From: Burkholderiales bacterium
GTDB lineage: Bacteria > Pseudomonadota > Gammaproteobacteria > Burkholderiales > Casimicrobiaceae
Length of the DNA stretch: 64,000 nucleotides
Reading direction: 5' to 3'
Assembly: GCA_015075645.1 (NCBI GenBank)
Contig: JABTUF010000003.1
Span: 372,001 to 436,000 of the forward strand
The notes under the pieces: generated by a model
Databases searched by the model: none
The model's input: the letters and a program-made list of their open reading frames with translations, nothing else
What the model was told of the DNA's origin: nothing
Translations under genes and position numbers: made by a program
Shown: piece by piece, positions 9,066 through 19,080 of the stretch
Layout of the letters: every line of letters begins with the position of its first letter
Numbering within the stretch: the stretch's first letter is position 1

Positions 9066-10175
9066 TTACAGTCCGGCGAGTACGTCGGCCATCTGGTCGC
9101 GGTAGAACTCGTGGAAGTGCTGCATCCCGTCCTCCATCGGCGACTGGTACGGACCGACCTCGCTCAATCCCTGCGCGACGAGCGCGCGACGTCCGGCGTC
9201 CATCCGCTCGCCGATCTCGTCGTCCTCGCGCGCGGTCTCGTTGTAGGCCGCCCGCTCCGCCTCGACGAACTCGCGTTCGAACAGCGCGATGTCCTCGGGA
9301 TAGTAGAACTCGACCACGTTCTGCGTCCGGTCGGGCCCGCGCGGATACAGCGTGCTGACCACGAGCACGTGCGGATACCACTCGACCATCACGTTCGGGT
9401 AGTAGGTGAGCCAGATCGCGCCCTGCGTGGGCAACTCGCCGCGGTAGTAGTCGAGCACCGCGCGGTGCCAGCGCTCGTAGGTCGCCGTGCCCGCCTTCGC
9501 GAAGCTCGCGTTGAGGCCGACCGTCTGCAGCGACGCCCAGGGCGCGAACTCCCATTCGAGGTCGTCGCAGGTGACGAACTTGCCGAGCCCCGGATGGAAC
9601 GGGCCGACGTGGTAGTCCTCGAGGTAGACCTCGATGAAGGTCTTCCAGTTGTACTTGCACTCGTGCGTCTCGACGTGGTCGAGCACGTAGCCGGAGAAGT
9701 CGAACGCGCGCGTCGTGAGCGACGACAGGTCGGCCGCGACGTCGCGCGGGCCGTCGAACAGGAGGCCGTTCCAGCGCTGGATCGGCGAGCGGCGCAGGCT
9801 CGCGCAGGGCTTCTCGGCGAACTTCGGCGCGCCGATCAACTCGCCGCCGAGGTCGTAGGTCCAACGGTGGATCGGGCAGACGATCGCCGGCGCGTTGCCC
9901 TTGCCCGTGAGCATCAGCGCCTGCCGGTGGCGGCAGACGTTCGAAAGCAATTCGATGCCGTCCGCGTTGCGGACGAGCATCTGCGCGTCGTGGCGCCCCG
10001 GGAGCGTCTGGTAGTCGCCGACCTCGGGCACCATCAGTTCATGGCCGACGTAGCCCGGCGCGCGCGCGTAGAGCGTGCGCATCTCGGCCTCGTGGACCCG
10101 GGGATCGGAGTACCAGTGCGAAGGGAACTGCGAAACGGGATGCCGCAGCTCCGCTGCGGTCGCCAGGTTCGACAT
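9066..10175 (-). CDS. aromatic ring-hydroxylating dioxygenase alpha subunit (Rieske oxygenase)
   Basis: The 369-residue product has a Rieske [2Fe-2S] site, CRHRQ near residue 82 paired with CPIHRWTYD near residue 100. The catalytic domain carries the mononuclear-iron signature ExYLEDYHVGPFH near residues 181-193 (two His with a four-residue gap). Such proteins accept electrons from a separate reductase or ferredoxin and hydroxylate aromatic or quaternary-amine substrates. No reductase gene is adjacent, so the electron donor must be encoded elsewhere. The substrate is unknown. Confidence 0.85.
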   Translation of the reverse strand: MSNLATAAELRHPVSQFPSHWYSDPRVHEAEMRTLYARAPGYVGHELMVPEVGDYQTLPGRHDAQMLVRNADGIELLSNVCRHRQALMLTGKGNAPAIVCPIHRWTYDLGGELIGAPKFAEKPCASLRRSPIQRWNGLLFDGPRDVAADLSSLTTRAFDFSGYVLDHVETHECKYNWKTFIEVYLEDYHVGPFHPGLGKFVTCDDLEWEFAPWASLQTVGLNASFAKAGTATYERWHRAVLDYYRGELPTQGAIWLTYYPNVMVEWYPHVLVVSTLYPRGPDRTQNVVEFYYPEDIALFEREFVEAERAAYNETAREDDEIGERMDAGRRALVAQGLSEVGPYQSPMEDGMQHFHEFYRDQMADVLAGL

Positions 10176-10313
10176 GACCGTAGGTCCTCTGGAAAGAAAC
10201 GCCGACTCAACCCGACAATCCGGATCTGCCCGGACCGCTGTGCCAAGCTGGCCGCTTCTTCCGCTATTGCCCCACGGCGGGGTGATTCGGACGCCTGGCT
10301 GCGTCGTAAAAGG

Positions 10314-10322
10314 TGCTATGAT
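10314..10322 (+). promoter_or_regulatory. candidate extended -10 promoter for the xseB-ispA-dxs operon
   Basis: TG-C-TATGAT at 10314-10322 matches an extended -10 element and lies 140 bp before xseB in the 287-bp divergent region shared with the Rieske oxygenase gene. No strong -35 hexamer is seen, which is usual for extended -10 promoters. Assignment is by pattern only. Confidence 0.4.
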
Positions 10323-10462
10323 AGACTGCTTTTCCTAATCAGGTCAAGACCTTACCGGTGCCGGCGCGGCGGAGCCCCACGGCGGGATGCCCGGCCCGGC
10401 CACCGTGTCGGGCGGAATCCGCGGACGGTTCCGCCGGCCAGGTCCGACGTACGAGGACCCTC

Positions 10463-10693
10463 ATGCCCAAGACCACGAACGCGCCCGCGAGTTTCGAGGC
10501 CGCGCTCGCCGAACTCGAAACCATCGTCGAGACGATGGAAGGCGGGCAGGTGCCGCTCAAGGAGGCGCTCGATGCCTACCGGCGCGGCGCCGAACTCCTC
10601 AAGTACTGCCAGGCGACGCTCAAGGACGCGCAGCAGGAGATTGAGGTGCTGGAGAAGGGCGTGCTGAAGCCGTTCAAGCCCGAGGATGCGTGA
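10463..10693 (+). CDS. xseB: exodeoxyribonuclease VII small subunit
   Basis: The 76-residue product is of normal XseB length, with the conserved SFEAALAELETIVETMEGG opening, the LKEALDAYRRGAELLKYC helix and a C-terminal coiled coil. XseB associates with XseA in exonuclease VII. The ATG at 10463 is chosen because it gives the family start. It overlaps ispA by 8 bp, the classical xseB-ispA-dxs arrangement of proteobacteria. Confidence 0.92.
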   Translation: MPKTTNAPASFEAALAELETIVETMEGGQVPLKEALDAYRRGAELLKYCQATLKDAQQEIEVLEKGVLKPFKPEDA

Positions 10694-11612
10694 GCGGCCG
10701 ATCGACGATGACCGGAAGCTTCGCACGATGAAGGACGACGTCGCCTACGCCGTGTGGGCCGCCGAACGGCGCGCGCGCGTCGAATCGGCGCTCGCGCGCG
10801 CGCTGCCCGTGCCCGGCGACGGCGTGGCGACGCTGGTCGAAGCGATGCGCTACGCGAGCCTCGGCGGCGGCAAGCGCATCCGCGCGCTCCTCGCCTACGC
10901 CGCCGGCGAGTTCGCGCACGCGGATCCGGCCGACGTCGATGCCGCGGCGGTGGCCGTCGAGATGATCCACGCCTATTCGCTGGTGCACGACGATCTGCCG
11001 TCGATGGACAACGACACGATGCGACGGGGGCGTCCGACCTGCCACGTCGCGTTCGGCGAGGCGACCGCGCTGCTCGCGGGCGACGCGCTGCAGGCGCAGG
11101 CGTTCGCGGTCCTCGCTCGCGCGGGATGGCGCGACGCGGGACGCGCGTGCGCGCTCCTCGCCGAGGCGTCCGGCGCCGCCGGCATGGCGGGCGGACAGGC
11201 GATCGACCTCGCCGCGACCGGGAGGGCGATGACCGAACGCGACCTCGAGACGATGCACCGGCTGAAGACCGGCGCGCTGATCCGCGCGGCGGTGCTGCTG
11301 GGCGCGGCGGCCGGGCAACCGCTCGACGCGGCGGGCGAGCGCGCGCTCGAGACCTACGCGCGCGCGGCGGGCCTCGCGTTCCAGGTCGTCGACGACGTGC
11401 TCGACGTCGCGGGCACGACGGCGACGCTCGGCAAGACCGCGGGCAAGGACGCCGCGGCCGGCAAGCCCACCTACGTGTCGCTCCTCGGGCTCGACGCCGC
11501 GCGCGCGAAGGCGCGTTCGCTCGGAGGCGAGGCGCGCGCCGCGCTCGCTCCGTTCACCGGAGCGCGGCGCCTCACCGAGATCGCCGACGACATCGTGTCG
11601 CGCACGCACTGA
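10686..11612 (+). CDS. ispA: farnesyl diphosphate synthase / polyprenyl synthetase
   Basis: This 308-residue trans-prenyltransferase carries the first Asp-rich motif as DDLPSMDND near residue 102 and the second as DDVLD near residue 237, with [12 protein letters not shown] and GGQAIDLA between conserved positions. It condenses isopentenyl diphosphate with allylic diphosphates to make farnesyl diphosphate. The start overlaps the xseB stop; an internal ATG at 10728 ([10 protein letters not shown]) is an alternative that would give the more usual N-terminus. It is followed after 1 bp by dxs, so precursor supply and chain elongation are co-expressed. Confidence 0.9.
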   Translation: MRERPIDDDRKLRTMKDDVAYAVWAAERRARVESALARALPVPGDGVATLVEAMRYASLGGGKRIRALLAYAAGEFAHADPADVDAAAVAVEMIHAYSLVHDDLPSMDNDTMRRGRPTCHVAFGEATALLAGDALQAQAFAVLARAGWRDAGRACALLAEASGAAGMAGGQAIDLAATGRAMTERDLETMHRLKTGALIRAAVLLGAAAGQPLDAAGERALETYARAAGLAFQVVDDVLDVAGTTATLGKTAGKDAAAGKPTYVSLLGLDAARAKARSLGGEARAALAPFTGARRLTEIADDIVSRTH

Positions 11613-11613
11613 C

Positions 11614-13500
11614 ATGGCATCGCTCCTCGAACGCATCGCCTCGCCTTCGGACCTGCGCCGGCTCGATCGCGCCGAACTCCCGCGTCTCGCGGCCGAGTTG
11701 CGCGCGTTCCTGCTCCGCTCGGTGGCCTCGACCGGCGGCCATCTGTCGTCGAACCTCGGCACGGTCGAGCTGACGGTGGCGCTGCATTACGCGTTCGACA
11801 CGCCGCGCGACCGCATCGTCTGGGACGTGGGCCACCAGACCTACGCGCACAAGGTGCTGACCGGGCGGCGCGAGGCGATGGCGAAACTGCGGCAGGAAGG
11901 CGGCCCGTCCGGCTTCCCGAAGCGCAGCGAGAGCCCGTTCGACACCTTCGGCACCGCGCACTCGTCGACCTCGATCTCGGCGGCGCTCGGCATGGCCGTG
12001 GCGGCGCGCCTGCAGGGGGATTCGCGCCGCGTGGTCGCGGTGATCGGCGACGGCGCGATGTCCGCGGGCATGGCGTTCGAGGCGCTGAACAACGCCGAGG
12101 GCGCGAACCTGCTCGTGATCCTGAACGACAACGACATGTCGATCTCCGAGCCGGTCGGCGCGCTCAACAGCTACCTCGCGAAGGTGCTCTCCTCGCGCCT
12201 GTACGACACGGTGCGGCGCGGCGGCAAGGAAGTGCTCGCCAAGCTGCCCGGACCGGCGCACGAGATCGCGAAGCGCGTCGAGGAACACGCGAAGGGCATG
12301 GTGCTGCCCGGCACGCTGTTCGAGGAGTTCGGGTTCAACTACATCGGGCCGATCGACGGCCACGACGTCGAGGGGCTCGTCCGCACGCTCGCGAACGTGC
12401 GCAAGCTCGAGGGCCCGCAGTTCCTGCACGTCGTGACGAAGAAGGGTTACGGCTATCCGCGCGCCGAGGCCGACCCGATCCTCTACCACGGCGTCGGCCG
12501 GTTCGACCCCGAGGTCGGCATCGTCGCGAAGCCCGCCGGCGCGCCCACCTACACGCAGGTGTTCGGCGACTGGCTGTGCGACATGGCGCTCGCCGACCCG
12601 AAGCTCGTCGCGATCACGCCGGCGATGCGCGAAGGCTCCGGGCTCGTGCGCTACTCGCGCCAGTTCCCCGACCGCTACTTCGACGTCGGCATCGCCGAGC
12701 AGCACGCGGTCACCTTCGCCGCCGGCCTCGCGTGCGAGGGGATGAAGCCGGTGGTGGCGATCTACTCGACCTTCCTGCAGCGCGCCTACGACCAGGTGAT
12801 CCACGACGTCGCGCTGCAGAAACTGCCGGTGGTCTTCGCCGTCGACCGCGCGGGTCTCGTCGGCGCGGACGGCGCGACGCACCAGGGCGCGTTCGACCTC
12901 TCGTTCCTGCGCTGCCTGCCGGACGTCACGGTGATGGCGCCCTCCGACGAGGACGAGTGCCGCAGGATGCTCACGACCGCGTTCCGGATGAACTCGACCG
13001 CCGTGGTGCGCTACCCGCGCGGCGCGGGCCCCGGCGTCGCGATCGACCCGGCGCTCGACGCGCTGCCCCTCGGCAAGGCGCGCCGGCTCCGCACGTCGGA
13101 CCGCGAATCCGGCCGGGTCGCGATCCTCGCGTTCGGCGCGCCGGTGGCCCCTGCGCTCGCGGCTGCCGAGCGCCTCGACGCGACCGTGGTCGACATGCGC
13201 TTCGTGAAGCCGCTCGACGTCGAACTCGTGCTCGAGATCGCGCGCACCCACGAGGCGATCGTGACCGTCGAGGAGAACGTGGTTGCCGGCGGTGCCGGCA
13301 GCGGCGTGGCGGAGGCGCTCGCGGCCCACGGCGTCGTGCTGCCGCTCCTCCACCTCGGCCTGCCCGACGAATTCGTCGACCACGGCGACCCGTCGGCGAT
13401 GCTCGCGCGCTGCGGGCTCGACGCCGCGGGCATCCTGCGCTCGATCGAGGCGCGTTTCCCCGCGCGCGCCGCCCCCGCGCGCGTCAAGCCGGCCGCATGA
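11614..13500 (+). CDS. dxs: 1-deoxy-D-xylulose-5-phosphate synthase
   Basis: The 628-residue product is full length for DXS, the thiamine-diphosphate enzyme that joins pyruvate and glyceraldehyde 3-phosphate in the MEP pathway. Motifs seen are [14 protein letters not shown], the thiamine-binding [39 protein letters not shown] and [10 protein letters not shown]. The start codon is 2 bp after the ispA stop, and its stop overlaps a possible folE2 start. All features look intact. Confidence 0.94.
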   Translation: MASLLERIASPSDLRRLDRAELPRLAAELRAFLLRSVASTGGHLSSNLGTVELTVALHYAFDTPRDRIVWDVGHQTYAHKVLTGRREAMAKLRQEGGPSGFPKRSESPFDTFGTAHSSTSISAALGMAVAARLQGDSRRVVAVIGDGAMSAGMAFEALNNAEGANLLVILNDNDMSISEPVGALNSYLAKVLSSRLYDTVRRGGKEVLAKLPGPAHEIAKRVEEHAKGMVLPGTLFEEFGFNYIGPIDGHDVEGLVRTLANVRKLEGPQFLHVVTKKGYGYPRAEADPILYHGVGRFDPEVGIVAKPAGAPTYTQVFGDWLCDMALADPKLVAITPAMREGSGLVRYSRQFPDRYFDVGIAEQHAVTFAAGLACEGMKPVVAIYSTFLQRAYDQVIHDVALQKLPVVFAVDRAGLVGADGATHQGAFDLSFLRCLPDVTVMAPSDEDECRRMLTTAFRMNSTAVVRYPRGAGPGVAIDPALDALPLGKARRLRTSDRESGRVAILAFGAPVAPALAAAERLDATVVDMRFVKPLDVELVLEIARTHEAIVTVEENVVAGGAGSGVAEALAAHGVVLPLLHLGLPDEFVDHGDPSAMLARCGLDAAGILRSIEARFPARAAPARVKPAA

Positions 13501-13517
13501 TAGGCTCTCCTTTCCCG

Positions 13518-14336
13518 ATGAACCGCCCCGAGAATCCCTCGACGCTGCTCGCGATCCCCGACACGCAATCGGGGAGCGACGACCGCGAACTCGCGATCGA
13601 CCAGGTCGGCATCCGCGGCCTGCGCTACCCGCTCGCGTTCGCCGACGGCGACGCGCCCGCGCAGTCGACGATCGCGACCTTCGCGGTGAGCGTGGCCCTG
13701 CCCGCCGACCGCAAGGGCACCCACATGTCGCGGCTCGTGCAACTCCTCGAAGACCTGGCCGCGCCCGGCGCCGCGCCGCTGACCGTCGCGAACCTGCGCG
13801 CGCTCCTCGACGACCTCGTGACGCGGCTCGACGCCCCCGGCGGACGGATCGAGATCGCGTTCCCGTGGTTCGTGCGCAAGTCGGCGCCGATCTCGGGCGT
13901 GGCGAGCCTGCTCGACTACGAAGTGCGCCTCGAAGGCGAGTTGCACGACGGCCGCTACCGCTCGCTCGTCACGGTCGCGGTGCCGGTCACCTCGCTTTGC
14001 CCCTGCTCGAAGGAGATCGCCGAGTACGGCGCGCACAACCAGCGCTCGACGATCTCGATCGGCGTGCGGCCGCGCGAGGCGGTCGGCGTCGGCGAACTGT
14101 TGCGCGTCGCCGAGACCGAGGCGTCCTCCGAGCTCTACGGGATCCTCAAGCGCGCGGACGAGAAGTACCTGACCGAGCGCGCCTACGACAATCCGCGCTT
14201 CGTCGAGGACCTGGTCCGCGGCGTCGCCGCGCGGCTCGCCGCCGACCCGCGCATCGCGGCGTTCGTCGTCGAAGCCGAGAACTTCGAGTCGATCCACAAC
14301 CACTCGGCCTTCGCGCGGATCGCGAAGGGGCTGTAG
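13518..14336 (+). CDS. folE2: GTP cyclohydrolase FolE2
   Basis: The 272-residue product is a type IB GTP cyclohydrolase, which makes 7,8-dihydroneopterin triphosphate for folate (and queuosine) synthesis without strict zinc dependence. Signatures are KGTHMSRLV, the conserved Cys in SLCPCSKEIAEYGAHNQRS and FESIHNHSAFA near the C-terminus. The ATG at 13518 gives the usual MN-start; an ATG at 13497 overlapping the dxs stop is possible and would add seven residues. Translational coupling to dxs is likely in either case. Confidence 0.9.
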   Translation: MNRPENPSTLLAIPDTQSGSDDRELAIDQVGIRGLRYPLAFADGDAPAQSTIATFAVSVALPADRKGTHMSRLVQLLEDLAAPGAAPLTVANLRALLDDLVTRLDAPGGRIEIAFPWFVRKSAPISGVASLLDYEVRLEGELHDGRYRSLVTVAVPVTSLCPCSKEIAEYGAHNQRSTISIGVRPREAVGVGELLRVAETEASSELYGILKRADEKYLTERAYDNPRFVEDLVRGVAARLAADPRIAAFVVEAENFESIHNHSAFARIAKGL

Positions 14337-14406
14337 TCGGCCCTCACCGCGAGCTGTCGCGCTCCCGCGATGGGGAGCCGCCCGTCGCGCGCCCCTTCGC
14401 CGCGCG

Positions 14407-16473
14407 TTACCTGAGCACGGTGTCCTGCAGGAAGCGGATCGTCGCGTAGAACAGGAAGTCGGCGTTCTCCTTCTTCGCGAAGCCGTGCCCCTCGTTCGCG
14501 GCGAGGAGGTACCAGACCGGCGTGCCGTGCCCGCGGACGGTCTCGACGATCTGCTCGGCCTCGGTGTAGGGCACCCGCGGATCGTTGCGGCCGTGCACGA
14601 CGAAGAGCGGCTTGCCGATCTTCGCGGCGTTGTTCACCGGCGAGATCTTCTCGAGGAACGCGCGCATCGCCGGATCGCGCTCGTCGCCGTACTCGACGCG
14701 GCGCAGGTCGCGCCGGTAGGTCTCGGTGCGTTCGAGGAAGGTGACGAAGTTCGCGACGCCGACGATGTCGATCGCGCCGGCGATGCGGTCGGCGTAGTTC
14801 GTCGCGACGGCGAGCGTCATGTAGCCGCCGTAGCTGCCTCCGGCGACGACGACGCGCGACGGATCGAGGTCGGGTTGCGCCGCGATCCAATCGAGCAGCG
14901 CGCCGATGTCGCGCACCGAATCCTCGCGCTTCACGCCGTTGTCGAGCGACACGAAAGTCCGGCCGTAGCCGGTCGAGCCGCGCACGTTCGGCTCGATGAT
15001 CGCGATGCCGAGTTCGTTGATGTAGTAGTTCCAGCGGCCGAGGAAGCCGGGCCGCGCCTGGCCCTCGGGGCCGCCGTGGATCTGGATCATCACCGGGCGC
15101 CTGCCCGCGAATGCGGGCCCCGCGATGCGAGCCTCGCTCGCCTCCCCCCCGAGGGGGGCTCGGCGACCTTGGGGCGGCCCGGCGGTCGCCGCGGCCGCGG
15201 GCGGCCTCGCGATGAATCCGGTGATCGTGCGGCCGTCGAAGCTCTTCCACTCGATCGGCGTCTGCACCGCGAAACGTGACGCGTCGAGACCCGCGACCTT
15301 CGTGTCGGTCCAGCGCGCGACGCGATTGCCCGCGAGCTCGAGCACGTAGACGTCGCCCGGGCTGCGCGACGAGTCGAGGTCGAACGCGAGCGCGGTCGAG
15401 TCCGCGTGCCACTGCACGCCGCTCACGGTGCCGATCGGCACGTCCGGCCGTGGCAGCTCGCGGCGGGTGTCGGCGTCGTAGAGCCGCAGCACGCCGGCGC
15501 CGGCTTCGTTGACCACCAGCGCCAGCGTCCGGCCGTCGCGCGAGAGCGCGAGTTCCTCGACGTCCCAGCGGTCGGGGCCGAAGGCCTCGAGCCTGCCGGT
15601 CGAAAGATCGAGGAACGCCGCGCGCTGGAACTCGCCGTCGCGGTCGGTCGTGAGGAACAGCCCCTTGCCTTCACGCGAGAACGAGAGCTGGGTCGACGCG
15701 ATCGTGCGCTTCGGATCGTCGGCGGGACCCGGCAGCACGCGCCTGCGCTCGCCGGTCGCGAGGTCCATCACCCAGACGGTGGTGTCGGTCACCGACCGGA
15801 ACTCGGTCATCGCGAGGCGCGCGCCGTCGAACGAGTAGCTGAAATCACCCCAGCCGGTGCCCGGCAGCGTCGCGATCCTGCGTGCGCTCGCCGGATCGAG
15901 CGGATCGAGCAGCGTGACGTCGAGCGTCGGATTCTCGCGGCGCACGCCGGGCCGGTCGACGTCGGTGGAGCCGATCAGCATCCGGTCGCGTGCGCGGTTG
16001 ACGGTGAGGAACTGGTGCAGGCGCGCCGGATCGGTCAGCAGCACCGGTTCCTTCGCGCCCGGATCGAGGCGGTAGAGCTGCGAACGCTCGTTGCCGCCGC
16101 TGTCGCGCACGAACACCAGCGTGTCCGGCTTCGCGGGCCACCATGCGCCGAACCGCACCGGCTCGGCGAAATCGGTGAGTTGCGCCGGAGCGGCGAGCGG
16201 CGCGCGCACGTCGAAGAGCTGCGTGGTGTTGGTCGCGCGCGTCCTGACGACGAGTTCGTGCCGCTCTGGATGCCACGATGCGAGGAAGCGCGGCCGGAAT
16301 TCGGTGTAGGGCGCGACCTTCGCCGCGAGCGAGGCCGGGATCGGCGGGATGCCCTCGACCTTCAGGTTCGCGTTCGGGACGACCGCGGGTTCGGGCGTGC
16401 TCGCGCAGGAGGCGACGAGGGCCGCACCCGCGAGCAGGGCCGCGCTGCGACGGACGATCGACGATCGAGGCAT
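14407..16473 (-). CDS. S9-family peptidase (prolyl oligopeptidase type), lipoprotein
   Basis: This 688-residue protein starts with a lipoprotein signal (LVASC lipobox with Cys near residue 23) and has a beta-propeller followed by an alpha/beta-hydrolase domain. The catalytic serine lies in GGSYGGYMTLA, the HGRNDPRVPY loop carries the Asp, and NEGHGF carries the His. HGGPEGQ is the oxyanion-hole motif. Between FIARPP and PVMIQIHGG the protein has about 35 extra residues rich in Ala, Gly, Pro and Arg, encoded by a palindromic DNA repeat (see 15127-15191). This position is a surface linker in relatives. Probable role: degradation of short peptides in the envelope. Confidence 0.88.
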   Translation of the reverse strand: MPRSSIVRRSAALLAGAALVASCASTPEPAVVPNANLKVEGIPPIPASLAAKVAPYTEFRPRFLASWHPERHELVVRTRATNTTQLFDVRAPLAAPAQLTDFAEPVRFGAWWPAKPDTLVFVRDSGGNERSQLYRLDPGAKEPVLLTDPARLHQFLTVNRARDRMLIGSTDVDRPGVRRENPTLDVTLLDPLDPASARRIATLPGTGWGDFSYSFDGARLAMTEFRSVTDTTVWVMDLATGERRRVLPGPADDPKRTIASTQLSFSREGKGLFLTTDRDGEFQRAAFLDLSTGRLEAFGPDRWDVEELALSRDGRTLALVVNEAGAGVLRLYDADTRRELPRPDVPIGTVSGVQWHADSTALAFDLDSSRSPGDVYVLELAGNRVARWTDTKVAGLDASRFAVQTPIEWKSFDGRTITGFIARPPAAAATAGPPQGRRAPLGGEASEARIAGPAFAGRRPVMIQIHGGPEGQARPGFLGRWNYYINELGIAIIEPNVRGSTGYGRTFVSLDNGVKREDSVRDIGALLDWIAAQPDLDPSRVVVAGGSYGGYMTLAVATNYADRIAGAIDIVGVANFVTFLERTETYRRDLRRVEYGDERDPAMRAFLEKISPVNNAAKIGKPLFVVHGRNDPRVPYTEAEQIVETVRGHGTPVWYLLAANEGHGFAKKENADFLFYATIRFLQDTVLR
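15127..15191. repeat. palindromic REP-like element inside the S9 peptidase gene
   Basis: Two hairpins lie in a row: CCCCCC at 15145-15150 facing GGGGGG at 15153-15158, and CGGCGACC at 15161-15168 facing GGTCGCCG at 15184-15191. The run resembles repetitive extragenic palindromes known from Burkholderiales genomes. Here it is in frame within a coding region and encodes roughly residues 428-449. Confidence 0.6.
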
Positions 16474-16591
16474 GGGGTCGGGCGGCGGCCGCGCACGGCG
16501 CCGCTGCTAGAATGAGCGACCCGCGATTGTAGACGCGCGCTGCGCGATCCGTGCCGCGCGCGAGGCCCCTCGCGTCGCTCCCCGCCGACCG

Positions 16592-17299
16592 ATGACCCGT
16601 CCCGTCGCCGTGTTCCGGTTTTCGCGCTCGGAAGGGCCGGGCCACTTCGCCCAATGGCTCGAAGCGAACGAGCGCCCCTGGCGCCTCGTCGCGCTCGACC
16701 TCGGGGAGAGCGTGCCCGACGACCCGACCGCGTTCGCGGGGATCGGCATGATGGGCGGCCCGATGGGCGCGAACGACGCGTTCGACTGGCGCGATCCGCT
16801 CGCGGTATTGCTGCGCCGCGCCGTCGACGCGCGCGTGCCGGTGATCGGCCACTGCCTCGGCGGCCAGATCCTGTCGCGCGCGCTGGGCGGCGTCGTGTCG
16901 CGCGCGGCGACGACCGAGATCGGCTGGATCGACGTCGAGGCCACCGACGCGGAGGCGTCGCGCGAGTGGTTCGGCGGCCGCAACGCCATGACCGTGTTCC
17001 AGTGGCACCAGGACGCGTTCACGATCCCGCCGGGCGCGACGCGCGTGCTCGCCAACGCGTACAACCCGAACCAGGCCTACGTGGTCGACGACCGCCACAT
17101 CGGCATGCAGTGCCACATCGAGATGACCGCCGAGATGCTGGAGGCCTGGTGCGACATGGCGCCCGGCGAACTGCCCGACACGTCGTCGCCCGAGCGGCAG
17201 TCGCGCGCGGACATCCTGAGCGGGGTCGAGGCGCGGATCGCCTCGCTCAACGCGCTCGCCGACGGCGTCTACGCGCGCTGGGCGCGCCACCTCGCGTAA
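16592..17299 (+). CDS. class I glutamine amidotransferase-like protein
   Basis: The 235-residue product is a stand-alone glutaminase-type domain. The nucleophile Cys is in GHCLGGQILSRALGG near residue 92, and the His-Glu pair is in MQCHIEMT near residue 174. No synthetase partner is fused or adjacent, as in the GMP-synthase-like amidotransferases that accept varied amide donors. The gene ends 2 bp before mutL. The biological acceptor is unknown. Confidence 0.82.
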   Translation: MTRPVAVFRFSRSEGPGHFAQWLEANERPWRLVALDLGESVPDDPTAFAGIGMMGGPMGANDAFDWRDPLAVLLRRAVDARVPVIGHCLGGQILSRALGGVVSRAATTEIGWIDVEATDAEASREWFGGRNAMTVFQWHQDAFTIPPGATRVLANAYNPNQAYVVDDRHIGMQCHIEMTAEMLEAWCDMAPGELPDTSSPERQSRADILSGVEARIASLNALADGVYARWARHLA

Positions 17300-17301
17300 C
17301 G

Positions 17302-19080
17302 ATGGGCGCGATCCGGGCGCTGCCGGACCTCCTGATCAACCAGATCGCCGCGGGCGAGGTGGTCGAGCGTCCCGCGGCGGCGCTCAAGGAACTGATCGAG
17401 AACAGCCTCGACGCGGGCGCGACGCGCATCGACGTCGACCTCGCCGGCGGCGGGGTGAAGCGCATCCGCGTCGTCGACGACGGCGCCGGCATCGACCGCG
17501 AGGACCTGCCGCTCGCGGTCGCGCGCCACGCGACCTCGAAGATCGCCGCGCCCTCCGACCTCGAGGCGATCGCGACGCTCGGGTTCCGCGGCGAGGCGCT
17601 CGCGTCGATCGCCGCGGTGTCGCGGCTCGCGCTCACCTCGCGCGGCGCCGGCCGGCCGCACGCCTGGCGCATCGAGGTCGACGGGGGCACGATCGCGCCG
17701 ATCGCGCCGGCGGCATTGTCGGGGGGAACCTCGATCTCGATCGAGGAGCTGTACTTCAACACGCCGGCGCGCCGGAAGTTCCTGCGCTCCGACGCGACCG
17801 AGTGGGCGCATTGCGAAGCGGCGTTCACCCGTCTCGCGCTCGCGCACCCGGAGGTGGGATTCACCCTCGCGCACAACGGGCGGGCGGTCCACCGGCTGCT
17901 GCCGGGCTCGCGCGCCGCGCGCGTCGAGGCGCTGCTCGGCGAGGAGTTCGTGCGCGGTTCGGCGCTGGTCGACGCGGAGAGCGCGGACGCGAAGCTCTCG
18001 GGCTACGCGATCCGGCCGACGCATGCCACGCAGGCCGCTTCGACGCAGATGCTGTTCGTCAACGGCCGGTTCGTGCGCGACCGGATGCTCGCACACGCGC
18101 TGCGCGAGGCCTACCGCGACGTGCTGCACCACGACCGGCAGCCGGCCTACGCGCTCTGGCTCACCATCGATCCGCGCCGCGTCGACGTGAACGTGCATCC
18201 GCAGAAGACCGAGGTCCGGTTCCGCGACAGCGGCGCGCTCCACCCGTTCGTGCGCGGGGCGGTCGAGCGCGCGCTCGCGGCGAGCGCGTCACAAGCCCCC
18301 GCGGTCTCCGCCGCCGACCGGCTCGGGATCGCGGCGGCGCGGATCCCGCCTCCGGGGTCGACCTCCTCCGGCGGCAACGTGACGGGTCGTGCGACGACGC
18401 AGGATGGGCTCGCGCTCGCGACCGAGCCCTCCGCGTTCTACGCGCGGCTCTTCGGCGAGCGTCGCGACGACGCTCCGGCGTTGCCGGCGACCGGCGACGA
18501 CCATCCGCTCGGCTTCGCGCTCGCGCAGTTGCACGGCATCTACGTGCTCGCGCAGAACCGCGCCGGGCTCGTGCTGGTCGACATGCACGCCGCCCACGAG
18601 CGCATCGTCTACGAGAAGCTCAAGGCCGCGCATGGCGGCCGGCTGCCCGCGCAGCCGCTCTTGGTGCCCGCGACGTTCGCCGCCGAACCGGTGGAGATCG
18701 CGGCCGCCGAGGAGCACGACGCGGAACTCACGCGCCTCGGCTTCGCGATCTCGCGCATGGGCCCCGGCACGCTCGCCGTGCGCGCGATTCCCGCGCCGCT
18801 CGCGGATGCCGACGCCACGACGCTCGCGCGGAGCGTGCTGCACGACCTGCGCGAGCACGGACGAAGCGGCGGCGTCGAGGCGCGCCGGGACGAGATGCTC
18901 GCCTCGATGGCCTGCCACGGCGCGGTGCGCGCGAACCGCCTGCTCGCGATTCCCGAGATGAACGCGCTGCTGCGCGAGATGGAGGCGACCGAGCGCGCGG
19001 GCCAGTGCAACCACGGGCGGCCCACGTGGTACCAGCTCACGCTGCCGGAGCTCGACCGGCTGTTCATGCGCGGGCGCTAA
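17302..19080 (+). CDS. mutL: DNA mismatch repair protein MutL
   Basis: This 592-residue GHKL ATPase has the N-box ELIENSLDAG, DDGAGI, GFRGEALASIAAVS and VNVHPQKTEVRF in the N-terminal half. The C-terminal half carries DMHAAHERIVYE, matching the metal-binding endonuclease motif D-Q-H-A-x2-E-x4-E except for Met in place of Gln, plus ACHGAVRANR and QCNHGRPT. These point to an endonuclease-type MutL, as in bacteria lacking MutH. The start is fixed by MGAIRALPDLLINQIAAGE. The linker at about residues 330-400 is variable, as expected. Confidence 0.94.
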   Translation: MGAIRALPDLLINQIAAGEVVERPAAALKELIENSLDAGATRIDVDLAGGGVKRIRVVDDGAGIDREDLPLAVARHATSKIAAPSDLEAIATLGFRGEALASIAAVSRLALTSRGAGRPHAWRIEVDGGTIAPIAPAALSGGTSISIEELYFNTPARRKFLRSDATEWAHCEAAFTRLALAHPEVGFTLAHNGRAVHRLLPGSRAARVEALLGEEFVRGSALVDAESADAKLSGYAIRPTHATQAASTQMLFVNGRFVRDRMLAHALREAYRDVLHHDRQPAYALWLTIDPRRVDVNVHPQKTEVRFRDSGALHPFVRGAVERALAASASQAPAVSAADRLGIAAARIPPPGSTSSGGNVTGRATTQDGLALATEPSAFYARLFGERRDDAPALPATGDDHPLGFALAQLHGIYVLAQNRAGLVLVDMHAAHERIVYEKLKAAHGGRLPAQPLLVPATFAAEPVEIAAAEEHDAELTRLGFAISRMGPGTLAVRAIPAPLADADATTLARSVLHDLREHGRSGGVEARRDEMLASMACHGAVRANRLLAIPEMNALLREMEATERAGQCNHGRPTWYQLTLPELDRLFMRGR

